From CAYRAV01 sp964422365 (GTDB lineage Bacteria; Bacillota; Clostridia; Lachnospirales; Lachnospiraceae), in NCBI GenBank assembly GCA_964422365.1, contig CAYRAV010000003.1, forward strand, positions 1-64,000: DNA of 64,000 nucleotides, read 5' to 3'. The notes beneath the pieces are model-generated. The model did no database searches, was not told the DNA's origin, and saw only the letters and a list, made by a program, of their open reading frames with translations. Of this stretch, positions 55,060-64,000 are shown one piece after another. Position 1 is the first letter of the stretch. Each line of letters starts with the position of its first letter. Position numbers and translations under genes: made by a program.

Positions 55060-56835
55060 TTATAACCTTCTAAGATATACCAGCCACTCTGCAAATAATC
55101 CTAGTAGTATGATACCTAAAACAATATTTTTTAAATCTCTTCCTGTATTCACTTCTGCAGCTGCTACTACGTTTTCTGTTGTTTCATGATTCTGGCTGCC
55201 CTTTTCTAACAGGTTTGATTCGGAAACTGCAAAATTTACCGCCAGATTTTCATTTAGGGTTTCTTCATTTTGGCTGCCGCTTACTTCATAGATACCTGAT
55301 ACCATTTTCTGCTCTGACACACCATTTAAAGTATAATATGTCCCAGCCGTAATAACATTATTTTCCAATAGTGAACTTTCCAGACTTTCTCTTAATATGC
55401 CTGCTATTAACATAGGAAATTCTGCTTGAAGGGCAATGTCGCTTTTATGAATGTCAAATGCCAGTACTGCTACTGTTCTGTTTCCAATATTTCCAATAAA
55501 ACCAATACTATTTTTGTCTGCCTTTAGAAATGTTTCTGCCCAGGAAGGTTTTTTGATTTTTGTATAAGCGCTTACACCAAAACTGTAATCTCCAATATAT
55601 TGTGTTACTACATGGTCGGCGGTTTTTACATAACACCCTTCCTGCTCTTTATCCAATTCAAATAAATCATTCGGTGGATTTTTCTGTGGATTTACAAACA
55701 ATATATTTCCTTTTTGGGGAAGTGTCTTTGGCATAGTGCCATCAAAAATATATAAATCATAATCATCTTTTTCATCTAAGTGAGATACATTGTTTGTTTT
55801 ATATACCTCTACTTGTCCACTTGACAATACTGCCTTTTCTAAAAACACATTCTGTTCTGTTACAAGCATCACTTTCTGATTCATATTGTCTTTTATGATA
55901 TCATAACTAACATTGTCTTCTGGTAATAAATCTTTTTCATTAATTTCTGCCTTTATCACAATACCCTTCTTTATCTCTTCTTGGCTTAGAGTATCTGGAA
56001 TTTTCTCTTTTTCAAAGTATACATCTGTGCTTTCTCCTGCCGGAATAGTGATATTTTGGATATCTGCCATTTTATCATTAAAATACAGGTTAATATCTGT
56101 TGTTACACTTTCTCCACTGTAATTGCTTAATTTTGCTAATATTGTAATCGTTCCATCTTCCTGCATCGAATGACTGACATAATCCACAGTTGTATTGCCT
56201 ATTGGTTCGCTTACATCAATCATGATTCCATTAATCTGTTCACATGCGGTGACTTGATCTCCTAATAATACCGTCTCATAAGAATCCCATTGTTCTCCTA
56301 ATGATTTTACCAATGCAAGTGAAGCTTCTAAGTTTCCTTGTACATCTGTTGCCTGAATACTGTCTATTGCATTTTTTATTGTGCTTTTGTCATCTGCTCC
56401 TGTTAATATAATGTGTGCTTCTGTGCTGCTGGTTACCAGTGTGACATTAACACCTGATTTCACATGTTCAATATATTCCTTTGCCTTTTTTTTGGCAATA
56501 GACAGCCCTGTATTTTTTCCATCATAGCAGGCATTCATGCTGCCGCTGTTGTCAATTACAAGTACAATATTCTTATAATCATTTCCACCTTTGGTAAGAT
56601 AAGGGGAAGCAAGTGCAAGAATAATCAGAAACATAAGCAATAACTGTAGATACATTAATAAGTTATTTCTTAATTTTTCCCAAGGTTTTGTGGCCTCTGT
56701 ATTTTTATAAGTCTCCTTCCATAAGAATGTGCTGGAAACTTCATAATCCTGTGCCTTCTGTTTTAAAATATATAACAGTATAATCAAAGGCAGTATCACA
56801 AGAAAACCCAAAGGCCAGTATGATAATAATTTCAC
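55060..56835 (-). CDS. BatA-like VWA membrane protein, 591 aa
   Basis: Starts MKLLSYWPLGFLVILPLIIL (TM1), TM2 about 58-78, then a VWA domain with an intact MIDAS (VLVIDNSGSMNACYDGKNTG). Beta-rich domains follow, then a final membrane helix (LKNIVLGIILLGLFAEWLVY). This is the aerotolerance BatA/DUF3520-like layout that accompanies MoxR and DUF58. Its ATG abuts the DUF58 gene's stop, so the two are translated together. Confidence 0.87.
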   Translation of the reverse strand: MKLLSYWPLGFLVILPLIILLYILKQKAQDYEVSSTFLWKETYKNTEATKPWEKLRNNLLMYLQLLLMFLIILALASPYLTKGGNDYKNIVLVIDNSGSMNACYDGKNTGLSIAKKKAKEYIEHVKSGVNVTLVTSSTEAHIILTGADDKSTIKNAIDSIQATDVQGNLEASLALVKSLGEQWDSYETVLLGDQVTACEQINGIMIDVSEPIGNTTVDYVSHSMQEDGTITILAKLSNYSGESVTTDINLYFNDKMADIQNITIPAGESTDVYFEKEKIPDTLSQEEIKKGIVIKAEINEKDLLPEDNVSYDIIKDNMNQKVMLVTEQNVFLEKAVLSSGQVEVYKTNNVSHLDEKDDYDLYIFDGTMPKTLPQKGNILFVNPQKNPPNDLFELDKEQEGCYVKTADHVVTQYIGDYSFGVSAYTKIKKPSWAETFLKADKNSIGFIGNIGNRTVAVLAFDIHKSDIALQAEFPMLIAGILRESLESSLLENNVITAGTYYTLNGVSEQKMVSGIYEVSGSQNEETLNENLAVNFAVSESNLLEKGSQNHETTENVVAAAEVNTGRDLKNIVLGIILLGLFAEWLVYLRRL

Positions 56836-57720
56836 TTACTTTCTCACCTCAATTCGTATCCCTTCTAGTAATAATTTTTCCAATGGATCTTCTGTTGTCA
56901 TGGTCAGGTATTGTGCCTGATATTTTTTTGCTATGTGCATTAAATTATTTTGAAACCGATGCAGCGTTTTTTGGTATTCTTTGATTACCTTCTGACTCAT
57001 GGTAATCCGTTCTTCCTGCTTTGTCTCCATATCAATCATGCGTAGTGTCCCTTCTAATTCCGGGTGTACTTCCTCAACTGCAAGGATTTGTATCAATACT
57101 ACTTCCTGCTTTTTATAGGTCAAATACTTTACTATTTCTTCTAACTGTTCCTGATTCTGATCAAAAAAATCTGATATAATCATGACCACTCCTTTTGAAG
57201 GGTATGGTTTAGATATAATACCTTTTTTTAAGTCAGTTTTTCCTTCAAAAGTTATATGTTCTAATTCCATCAGTATTTTCTGAAAGGACTGCCTGCCTGT
57301 CATTCCTTTTGTGCTTTTTACTTCATTTTCCTTTATCGTTGTAAGATAGACACGATCTAATTGATTCAGAATGATATAAGACAATGCAGCAGCAATTCTT
57401 CTTGCCAGTATGGATTTTTTCTTCTCTCCATAATCCATGGATTTACTGCAATCTAACATAATATGGAATAATCCTTCTTTTTCTTCCATAAATAATTTCA
57501 CAAAAAGTTTGTCCATTCTGCCATAAGCATTCCAGTCTATTCTTCGTATATCATCTCCTAACATATACTCTCTGAAATCCGAAAATTCTACACTGTTTCC
57601 TTTTGCAGTTGACTTCCTGCTCCCGCTCATTCCAGCATTCAGCTTTAACTTAGTGCTTAACTTTAAGGTATTCAATTTGGCATAAAATGTACTGTCAAAT
57701 AGGCGCTCTTCCATTTCCAT
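56836..57720 (-). CDS. DUF58 protein, 294 aa
   Basis: Carries the family block NSVEFSDFREYMLGDDIRRI, then DWNAYGRMDKLFVKLFMEEK, followed by a VWA-like fold beginning IMLDCSKSMDYG. No signal or membrane segment. In other bacteria DUF58 proteins act with MoxR ATPases on VWA proteins, and the gene order here is the same. Its role is probably as a cytoplasmic adaptor. Confidence 0.9.
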   Translation of the reverse strand: MEMEERLFDSTFYAKLNTLKLSTKLKLNAGMSGSRKSTAKGNSVEFSDFREYMLGDDIRRIDWNAYGRMDKLFVKLFMEEKEGLFHIMLDCSKSMDYGEKKKSILARRIAAALSYIILNQLDRVYLTTIKENEVKSTKGMTGRQSFQKILMELEHITFEGKTDLKKGIISKPYPSKGVVMIISDFFDQNQEQLEEIVKYLTYKKQEVVLIQILAVEEVHPELEGTLRMIDMETKQEERITMSQKVIKEYQKTLHRFQNNLMHIAKKYQAQYLTMTTEDPLEKLLLEGIRIEVRK

Positions 57721-57757
57721 TCACCTTTTTACCCTTTCTTGTACGATACTGTTTTTC

Positions 57758-58753
57758 TCAGCCTTTTGGAATCGCACTGATGATTCCTTTTATAATATCA
57801 TCATTTTTTACACCTTCTGACACTGCCTCAAAATTTGGTAAAATTCTATGCCGCAATGCCGGAAATGCCACAAATTCTACATCTTCAAAAGACACATTGT
57901 AGCGTCCTTCCATTAAAGCTCTTGCCCTGGAAGCTAAGAATATTGCCTGGGCTGCTCTTGGACTGGCTCCTGTAGTGATGTATTTTTGTGTAATTTCCGG
58001 CACATCTTTTGTATTTGGATGAGTACCTACTACTAGTTTTAATGCATATTCTTTTACCGGTTCTGCTATCGGTATGTCTTTTACAGCTTCTCGCATTTTT
58101 AAAATTTCTTCCCCTGTAAGCATGGGCTGCAGTTCTACTTTTTTGTTTGTTACAGTAATTTCCATAATATCTTTTAATTCTTCTAGTGTTGGGAATTCTA
58201 CATTCAACTTGAATAGAAAACGATCGAGCTGTGCTTCAGGTAAAGGATACGTTCCTTCATTCTCAATGGGATTCTGTGTTGCCAATACCATAAACGGCTG
58301 TGGCATTGGATAGGTATTCTTTCCTACTGTAACAGTTTTTTCCTGCATTGCCTCTAATAATGCTGACTGGGTTTTAGGAGTAGCACGGTTAATCTCATCT
58401 GCCAGTACAAGATTTGCAAAAACCGGCCCCTGTTCAAATTGGAATACATTCTTATCCCCTTCCTTAATAATTAAATTCGTACCTGTTACATCCGCTGGCA
58501 TCAAATCAGGCGTAAACTGAATTCTTGAAAAACTCATGCTTAGCACTTTAGAAAAAGCCTTTACCAGCTGTGTTTTTCCAAGTCCTGGCACACCCTCTAA
58601 TAAAACATTGCCTCCTGTTAGAATTGCCAACATTACCTGACGCACAATGTCTTTCTGTCCAATAATAGCCTTTCCGATTTCCTCCTCACAGGCACTAATC
58701 TTTTCAATTATTTCTTTCATATCATTCTGATTCTCTATCATGTTAACCTCCAT
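57758..58753 (-). CDS. MoxR-family AAA+ ATPase, 331 aa
   Basis: Walker A GVPGLGKTQLVKAF, Walker B LVLADEINRATPKTQSALLE, sensor TQNPIENEGTYPLPEAQLDR, then the lid domain with GASPRAAQAIFLASRARALM. Normal length. MoxR proteins act as chaperone-like ATPases on VWA partners, and the DUF58 and two VWA genes follow directly. The ATG at 58753 is one candidate; ATG 58741 (MIENQND) is another with GGAGG better placed. Confidence 0.93.
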   Translation of the reverse strand: MEVNMIENQNDMKEIIEKISACEEEIGKAIIGQKDIVRQVMLAILTGGNVLLEGVPGLGKTQLVKAFSKVLSMSFSRIQFTPDLMPADVTGTNLIIKEGDKNVFQFEQGPVFANLVLADEINRATPKTQSALLEAMQEKTVTVGKNTYPMPQPFMVLATQNPIENEGTYPLPEAQLDRFLFKLNVEFPTLEELKDIMEITVTNKKVELQPMLTGEEILKMREAVKDIPIAEPVKEYALKLVVGTHPNTKDVPEITQKYITTGASPRAAQAIFLASRARALMEGRYNVSFEDVEFVAFPALRHRILPNFEAVSEGVKNDDIIKGIISAIPKG

Positions 58754-58799
58754 GTATTTTTATGATTTCACAACACTGCTTCTAAACAAGCATTTCTCT

Positions 58800-60443
58800 T
58801 TATCGGTTTAACTCATCAAAATAGCTTTTTACTACTTCTTTCATTGTTGATGGAATAGCATTATTATTAATTTTACTGTAGGCTTCACTGGAATAATTTT
58901 TCAATACCTGATTGTAATCTACATGTTGTCCTGCCCACGTAATACCCTGGCCACCTTCTGTTTTATAAGAATTTCCTGTCTTTCCCTGTGTCCCTGTTAC
59001 ATTTTCATCACTACCTTCGGCCATTTCCGGAATGGTAATCTGTTCCTGGTTTTCTTTTAATGCATCATTCCGCTCTATTCCTTTTTTGCTGCCCTGGTTT
59101 CTGCCGCCACCATTGCCGCTGCCATTTCCTTGACCATTTCCTTGACCACTTCCTTGACCACTTCCTTGACCGGAACCACCTGCATTATTTCCTTGTCCCT
59201 GTCCTAAATCGGAACCACTATTTCCCTGCCCGGAATTATTCTGTGCAGAATTATTTTGTCCAGACTGGTTTCCGCTCTGGGAAGCCTGCAGGCTTGCTGT
59301 TGCACTTTGTGAAAGGGAGGCTGCACTTTGTGCCAATTGAGCCATCTGTGCCTGTGTCATCTGTCCGCCGTCCACATTTGCCTGCATCTGCTCTAAAATC
59401 TGCTGTAACTGAGCAAGCTGTTCCTCTGACAACTGCCCTGCACCCATAACATTCTGTAGTTCTTCCAGGCTTTCCAGCAAATCTTCCATTTCACTTACAC
59501 TTTCCGGTTTTGATTCTGCTTTATCCTGTGACTGGCTGTCATTGCCTTTCATCTGTTCTTCTAATTGAATCTGCTGCTGCTCCAACTGTTTTAGGAGTTC
59601 TTTCTGCTTTTCTGATAATTCTTTTTGTTTTTTTGCTTCTTCCTCTTTCTGTGCAACAACTGATTTATCCATAAGTCCGTTTTTTTTCAATGCACTTTCT
59701 ATGCTCTTTGCCTGCTCGTTATCATTCATATCTGCTACAGACTGCTCCAGTTTTGTTTTTAATCTTTCCTTCGCCTTTTGGATATCATCTAAATTTTCCG
59801 CTTCTTTTAGTTCTTCTAATCCCTCTGCTAAATGTTCCTTTACTTCTTCCTTCTCCTTACTGTTAAGCTCTGCTATCTTTTCTATCTCTTCCTGTACCTT
59901 CTCTATTTTTTCTTTTTCCTGTTCTGCCTCTTTTGCCGTATCGTGCCTTTTTGCTGCTTCCTCTTTTGCTGCTGAAGGAAGAATTGCAGCTATCGTAAAT
60001 GTTGTTGCTGCCATGACCATCAGCACAACTTGAAACAGTGCCACCTGCATAGGAAATTTCTTCTTAATGGAAAAATCCCTGATTGCTTCAACGGCATTGT
60101 CCTTTTGCAATTCACTTATCACTTCATGACTGCCCTCTAGTTCTAATGCAGTAGTAAGGCGTTCTTCTAACCCCTTACTATCTACTATTAACGCAGCCTG
60201 TTTATCATTTGGCGATTTTATCATACTGTAAATGACACCTACAACCAGTGCTGCAAGAATCACAGCCAGTGCAAAGAAGATACTATTATAAATTGGTACA
60301 AACAAAGCAATAAAATTAATCACAGTTCCTACAACCAGTCCAACCGTAATATAAATCAATAATGAATTCAAAAAGATATTGGCGGATAATCTGTGTTTTG
60401 CTCTTTTTACAAAATTTCTTATCTCTTTCTCCTTATTCTCCAT
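58800..60443 (-). CDS. Coiled-coil, Gln/Gly-rich membrane protein, 547 aa
   Basis: Two N-terminal membrane segments (about 20-40 and 48-68), a third near 133-152, then a long charged coiled coil (EKIEKVQEEIEKIAELNSKE). Gln-rich helices and a low-complexity stretch (G-Q-G-x-G-Q-G-S) lead to a conserved-looking end (VDYNQVLKNYSSEAYSKINN, then KSYFDELNR). The 12-base repeats near 59120-59165 encode G-S-G-Q. The C-terminal YSSEAYSKI...VKSYFDEL is typical of a protein found beside MoxR operons. Function unknown. Confidence 0.8.
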   Translation of the reverse strand: MENKEKEIRNFVKRAKHRLSANIFLNSLLIYITVGLVVGTVINFIALFVPIYNSIFFALAVILAALVVGVIYSMIKSPNDKQAALIVDSKGLEERLTTALELEGSHEVISELQKDNAVEAIRDFSIKKKFPMQVALFQVVLMVMAATTFTIAAILPSAAKEEAAKRHDTAKEAEQEKEKIEKVQEEIEKIAELNSKEKEEVKEHLAEGLEELKEAENLDDIQKAKERLKTKLEQSVADMNDNEQAKSIESALKKNGLMDKSVVAQKEEEAKKQKELSEKQKELLKQLEQQQIQLEEQMKGNDSQSQDKAESKPESVSEMEDLLESLEELQNVMGAGQLSEEQLAQLQQILEQMQANVDGGQMTQAQMAQLAQSAASLSQSATASLQASQSGNQSGQNNSAQNNSGQGNSGSDLGQGQGNNAGGSGQGSGQGSGQGNGQGNGSGNGGGRNQGSKKGIERNDALKENQEQITIPEMAEGSDENVTGTQGKTGNSYKTEGGQGITWAGQHVDYNQVLKNYSSEAYSKINNNAIPSTMKEVVKSYFDELNR

Positions 60444-60469
60444 ATCATCCCCTCCTAATCTGTTTCTCC

Positions 60470-61399
60470 TTACATTTGTGTTCCTTTTTCAATGGAATCT
60501 GTTTCTTCTATGTGTTTTGCTCTTTCCGCTGTTTTTTCCTTTTTGGGTTTCTTAATTGGATTGAGTACTTTCTGTGCCAATAACAAAAATAACGCTGAAA
60601 CAGCCAACTGTAATATAATGCTAATCCAAAACCAGTTTTTTGCCAGCCAAATATTTGAAATATCAAATCTTTCAAATATTTCCAGCAGATAGCTTGTGCT
60701 TCCAAATTGATTACTCAGCATAACACCTAATGTAACTCCCGGATGCAGCAGGAATATATAAGTTAAAAAATTAAGATTTATTTTCCATTCATTCATATAT
60801 ACAATATTTTGCAGCAATCCAACAAGAATTGGATATCCGATTCCAAACAATAGAATAACCGCATAAGTATATATGGTAGCAAGCATTGTCTTTTTAAATC
60901 GCGCTGACATACAGATACCAATACTTCCCGCCAGAACTGCAGTTACTACAATTAGTAAAATCAACTGACATAAATCTCTGACTCTGACACCACCGATAGA
61001 AAACACAATTGCCATAACCGGAATACTTGAAAAGACAACTAAAATCAAGTCACTGATAGAAGATGCCAGCTTTCCACGCACAATCTGGCCAGAAGATAGT
61101 TTTGTTGTCAGCAATATCTCTAATGTCTGCTTTTCCCTCTCTCCTGCAATAGAACCTGCTGTCAGGGATGGTACAATAAATACAACCAGTATAATCTGCA
61201 TTACTGCTATTACTGCATATAGCATTAAGATAGATTCATACCGCACATCACCGCTATATCCTATCATACCAAATATTGCATAAAAGGCTAACAGGCTGAA
61301 AATTGCCAGTATCCCATTATAAACCACAATTGTCATCGGAAGTTTCCTGCTTCTGACACTTAACTTTAATTCTTTTTTATAAACTGGATTTAATTTCAT
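60470..61399 (-). CDS. ABC transporter permease, 309 aa
   Basis: About six membrane segments, with PVYKKELKLSVRSRKLPMTI at the start and GSIAGEREKQTLEILLTTKL after the second segment, a signature of the ABC-2 type permease family. A basic C-terminal tail ends in KGTQM. It is preceded by its ATPase gene with 3 bases between stop and start, so they form one exporter. Similar permeases accompany MoxR operons and gliding-type loci. The substrate is unknown. Confidence 0.9.
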   Translation of the reverse strand: MKLNPVYKKELKLSVRSRKLPMTIVVYNGILAIFSLLAFYAIFGMIGYSGDVRYESILMLYAVIAVMQIILVVFIVPSLTAGSIAGEREKQTLEILLTTKLSSGQIVRGKLASSISDLILVVFSSIPVMAIVFSIGGVRVRDLCQLILLIVVTAVLAGSIGICMSARFKKTMLATIYTYAVILLFGIGYPILVGLLQNIVYMNEWKINLNFLTYIFLLHPGVTLGVMLSNQFGSTSYLLEIFERFDISNIWLAKNWFWISIILQLAVSALFLLLAQKVLNPIKKPKKEKTAERAKHIEETDSIEKGTQM

Positions 61400-61402
61400 T
61401 TC

Positions 61403-62332
61403 CTACTCCTCCCTGTCCTTGTCTGTAATCTGCATAAATAATTCTTCCAGATTACCTTCTTCTCTTTTATAAGAAGAAATTTTAATTCCATTCTCAATCA
61501 GCATTTTTAACAATTCTGCTTCCTGCTCTTCGTTTCCTTCAAACCCTATAGAAATGGTTTCTTCCTTTGTGACAATATTCTGAATGGCAGGATTTTCTTT
61601 TAATATCCGAAGTGCCTCCTCTTTTCCATCAAATACTTTAATCATCAATGGATTGGTGTTGTTTAGTTTTGTTAAAATTTCATCTACTGTTCCATTTATG
61701 ATCATTTCCCCATGCTCAATAATTCCAATGGAAGTACACATTTCTGCAAGTTCCGGCAAGATATGAGAACTGATTAAAATAGTCTTTCCCATATCAGTCA
61801 GATTCTTTAAAATTTCTTTCATCTCAAATCTCGCTCTTGGGTCAAGACCAGATGCTGGTTCATCTAAAATCAGCAATTCAGGATTATGTACCAGGCATCT
61901 CGCAAGACATAGTCTCTGTTTCATCCCTCTGGATAGTCCATCTACATAACTGTCATATTTATCATTCAGATTAACAAGATCCATCAAATCCCTGCATAAT
62001 TTTGCGGCTTCCTTTCCCTCTATGCCATAAATAGATGCATAAAATTCCATATATTCCATTGCTTTTAAGTTATCATATACCCCAAAGAAGTCTGGCATAT
62101 ATCCAATCTTTTCTTTTAAATATTTTATATTTCCCAAAGCCGGACGTCCATCCATGATCACTTCCCCGCTATCTGCTGACAGGAGGCCTGATACAATTTT
62201 CATGGTTGTTGTCTTTCCTGCGCCATTCGGACCTACAAAACCAAACAAATCACCTTTTCCAATCTGCATGTTCAACCCTTTTAATGCCTCAAACTTTCCA
62301 TATTTCTTTTTTAGATCTTTTATGACTAACAT
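61403..62332 (-). CDS. ABC transporter ATP-binding protein, 309 aa
   Basis: Walker A GFVGPNGAGKTTTMKIVSGL, Q-loop region YMPDFFGVYDNLKAMEYM, signature LSRGMKQRLCLARCLVHNPE, Walker B LLILDEPASGLDPRARFEMK and H-loop ILISSHILPELAEM. A CcmA-type C-terminal extension follows. Its ATG directly follows the upstream gene's TAA, with GGAGG eight bases before. Confidence 0.95.
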   Translation of the reverse strand: MLVIKDLKKKYGKFEALKGLNMQIGKGDLFGFVGPNGAGKTTTMKIVSGLLSADSGEVIMDGRPALGNIKYLKEKIGYMPDFFGVYDNLKAMEYMEFYASIYGIEGKEAAKLCRDLMDLVNLNDKYDSYVDGLSRGMKQRLCLARCLVHNPELLILDEPASGLDPRARFEMKEILKNLTDMGKTILISSHILPELAEMCTSIGIIEHGEMIINGTVDEILTKLNNTNPLMIKVFDGKEEALRILKENPAIQNIVTKEETISIGFEGNEEQEAELLKMLIENGIKISSYKREEGNLEELFMQITDKDREE

Positions 62333-64000
62333 TTATTTCGCCTCCTTAATTGCAGATAAAATCGGGAATGTATTCTCATCCTTATTGGAAAATTTATACT
62401 TAATCAACAATTTGTTATTTTTATCGAGATATTTCTGCATATCAGTTACTTTTGTTTCATTTCCACTTTCTATCACCAATTCATATTTGCCTTTCTCTAC
62501 ATTGTAAAAATATATTTTTCCATCAAATCCATAATAGCTGCTTTTATTTTCCAGTTCCGGATTCACTTCTTTATCGTATCCAATAGATTTAATATTGTCC
62601 CCTTCGTTAAACTGCACTTGAAACAGTGCTTCCTCTGTATATGAATAACGATAAGTTGTATCCATATCTCCTTCGATGATTTCTGTATACTCATCCAAGT
62701 TTCCTATAAATTCGTTCTTTCCACTTGTCCTGTCTACATCCAATGGAATCTCTATAATTTTCATTCCATTACAATCCAAATCCATCTGCTGCACGAAGCC
62801 TTCCCCTGACTCTTCTTCTGTAAAAGCAATTAATTCTGAACCTTGTACAATTTCTGTAAAGTGGTAATTAAACATATAACTTAATGCTCTATATCGTTTT
62901 ACAATGCTTGAATCTTTGTTACGTGAGGAATATGGTTCCCCACCGGACAATTCGTAGAGTAAATCCCCTTGATACACACAATCAGCTGTAGATATATTAT
63001 ATATTTTTTTCTCATCTATCGTTCCTAAATCGACTGTTTCACCATTTTTCACATCATCTAGACAATACAATCTCTGATCACATACAATAATGGCACGTTC
63101 TAAATCATATCCCAGATTGTTCGTGAAAGTTCCTGACATTTTATGCCCATATGCTTTTAAATTGTAATCATATGTACCATCTGCTATATGCGTGGAACGG
63201 CTTTTAAAATATGCACTTGAGAAAGTGGAATACTCTTTTAACTGTATCGTAGTTCCTGTAGCACCATAATTAATCGCTGTTTTGTATTTCCATTTATTCT
63301 CCTTATTGTACTGCTGGTTACTATCATATGTATATGCATAACCATACCCCATATAATTTTCATTCAGGCAGGAAATTTTTGTTGTCTCAGGCAGTTCAAA
63401 TGTGTATTTTTCATTTGTCGGCATTGTAATACTAAAGAAAATATCCTCCTCTCCCTGATCTTTCCCTGAACCATCTAATTGATAAAAGTTCATATATCCT
63501 ACAAACGGATCCTCTAATCTTGTTTCACTTCCCAAAGCATAAATCCCGATTCCAAATATGACAGCAGATACCGGAACGAGTCCCCATAACAGATTACGTT
63601 TGTCTATCTTCTTTAAAATCAGATATAAAAAAGGTCCTGTCAGTAAAATGTAAATGATTAATACAAATGCATATTTTCCTACAGATGGTATCTGCAGCAC
63701 AGTGGATGTCCTCAAACCCTCTAATATATCATAATAGCTTCCATCATAATAATCTTCTGTCTGCATAGTCTTGCTATCACTCAAAGACTTTCTTAGTTCG
63801 TTCACTATGCTTTTTCCAACAGTTGCCCAATCCGTATATTCCATCCCCAGATCCCGGCTGCAAACAAGTACATTACCCAAACCTTTTTTCATATGATAGA
63901 ACGTTCTTGAAGCTTTCTTTACTGTAATCTCCTGGCTATCCTCTAACTTCAGTGACATTACTCCCTCTGAATCCACATCTCCAAAAGTACCACTAATAAA
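62333..64000 (-). CDS. Large membrane protein, 5' end outside the window
   Basis: The frame stays open to position 64000 (it reads FISGTFGDVDSEGV at the edge), so the true start is not visible. The visible ~555 residues hold two membrane segments (YAFVLIIYILLTGPFLYLIL and LLWGLVPVSAVIFGIGIYAL), flanked by mostly extracytoplasmic beta-rich regions. It is the first visible gene of the operon that includes the ABC transporter and the MoxR/VWA set. I do not recognise a named family for the extracellular part. Confidence 0.8.
   Translation of the reverse strand, partial: FISGTFGDVDSEGVMSLKLEDSQEITVKKASRTFYHMKKGLGNVLVCSRDLGMEYTDWATVGKSIVNELRKSLSDSKTMQTEDYYDGSYYDILEGLRTSTVLQIPSVGKYAFVLIIYILLTGPFLYLILKKIDKRNLLWGLVPVSAVIFGIGIYALGSETRLEDPFVGYMNFYQLDGSGKDQGEEDIFFSITMPTNEKYTFELPETTKISCLNENYMGYGYAYTYDSNQQYNKENKWKYKTAINYGATGTTIQLKEYSTFSSAYFKSRSTHIADGTYDYNLKAYGHKMSGTFTNNLGYDLERAIIVCDQRLYCLDDVKNGETVDLGTIDEKKIYNISTADCVYQGDLLYELSGGEPYSSRNKDSSIVKRYRALSYMFNYHFTEIVQGSELIAFTEEESGEGFVQQMDLDCNGMKIIEIPLDVDRTSGKNEFIGNLDEYTEIIEGDMDTTYRYSYTEEALFQVQFNEGDNIKSIGYDKEVNPELENKSSYYGFDGKIYFYNVEKGKYELVIESGNETKVTDMQKYLDKNNKLLIKYKFSNKDENTFPILSAIKEAK

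Overview
The window looks like a chromosome segment of a low-GC Gram-positive gut anaerobe, probably Lachnospiraceae. This is inferred from AT-rich genes with AGGAGG-type ribosome sites, a Gram-positive-style surface protein and lipoproteins, SleB-type and YwmB-type proteins, and a very large Rhs protein of the kind seen in that family. No rRNA, tRNA or CRISPR array was seen.

Region 1 (1-25,000, all on the minus strand) is a polymorphic-toxin locus. One 3,919-residue Rhs protein (13239-24998) carries a C-terminal HNH nuclease-like toxin and is followed by its immunity gene. Downstream lies about 13 kb of orphan cassettes: scraps of Rhs core, a seam motif (GLRYDLQMFA), toxin C-termini in all states of decay, and usually intact immunity genes. 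Recognisable toxin types are HNH/EndoVII-like, EndoU-like (frameshifted), Fic/Doc-like, and one family I cannot name that occurs five times. One orphan (10515-12581) shares about 1.7 kb of colinear, nearly identical DNA with the main gene. That is what recombinational swapping of toxin tails would leave.

Region 2 (25,000-38,200) holds a terminator- and repeat-rich gap, then a two-component system, a small Ig-like exported protein, an AEC transporter with an Lrp/AsnC regulator, a PAP2 phosphatase, and a glycosyltransferase/UDP-galactopyranose mutase pair. It continues with a Pro/Cys/His-rich protein, a YwmB-like protein, an unknown putative DNA-binding protein, and a tyrosine recombinase enclosed by the two arms of a dispersed repeat.

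Region 3 (38,350-47,600) is a large inverted duplication. A full-length surface protein gene (43522-47409, minus) and a lipoprotein gene (minus) face paralogues of both on the plus strand. The plus-strand surface gene lacks the promoter, ribosome site, signal peptide and N-terminal domain, so it looks like a silent copy.

Region 4 (47,800-64,000) holds threonine synthase, a SleB-like cell wall hydrolase, a protein with two AP2-like domains, and a long minus-strand operon. The operon encodes an ABC transporter, a Gln/Gly-rich membrane protein, a MoxR ATPase, a DUF58 protein and two VWA membrane proteins. The operon runs off the window end.

Three families of short dispersed inverted repeats (A, B, C) are scattered through the window, with one copy of B nested inside A.
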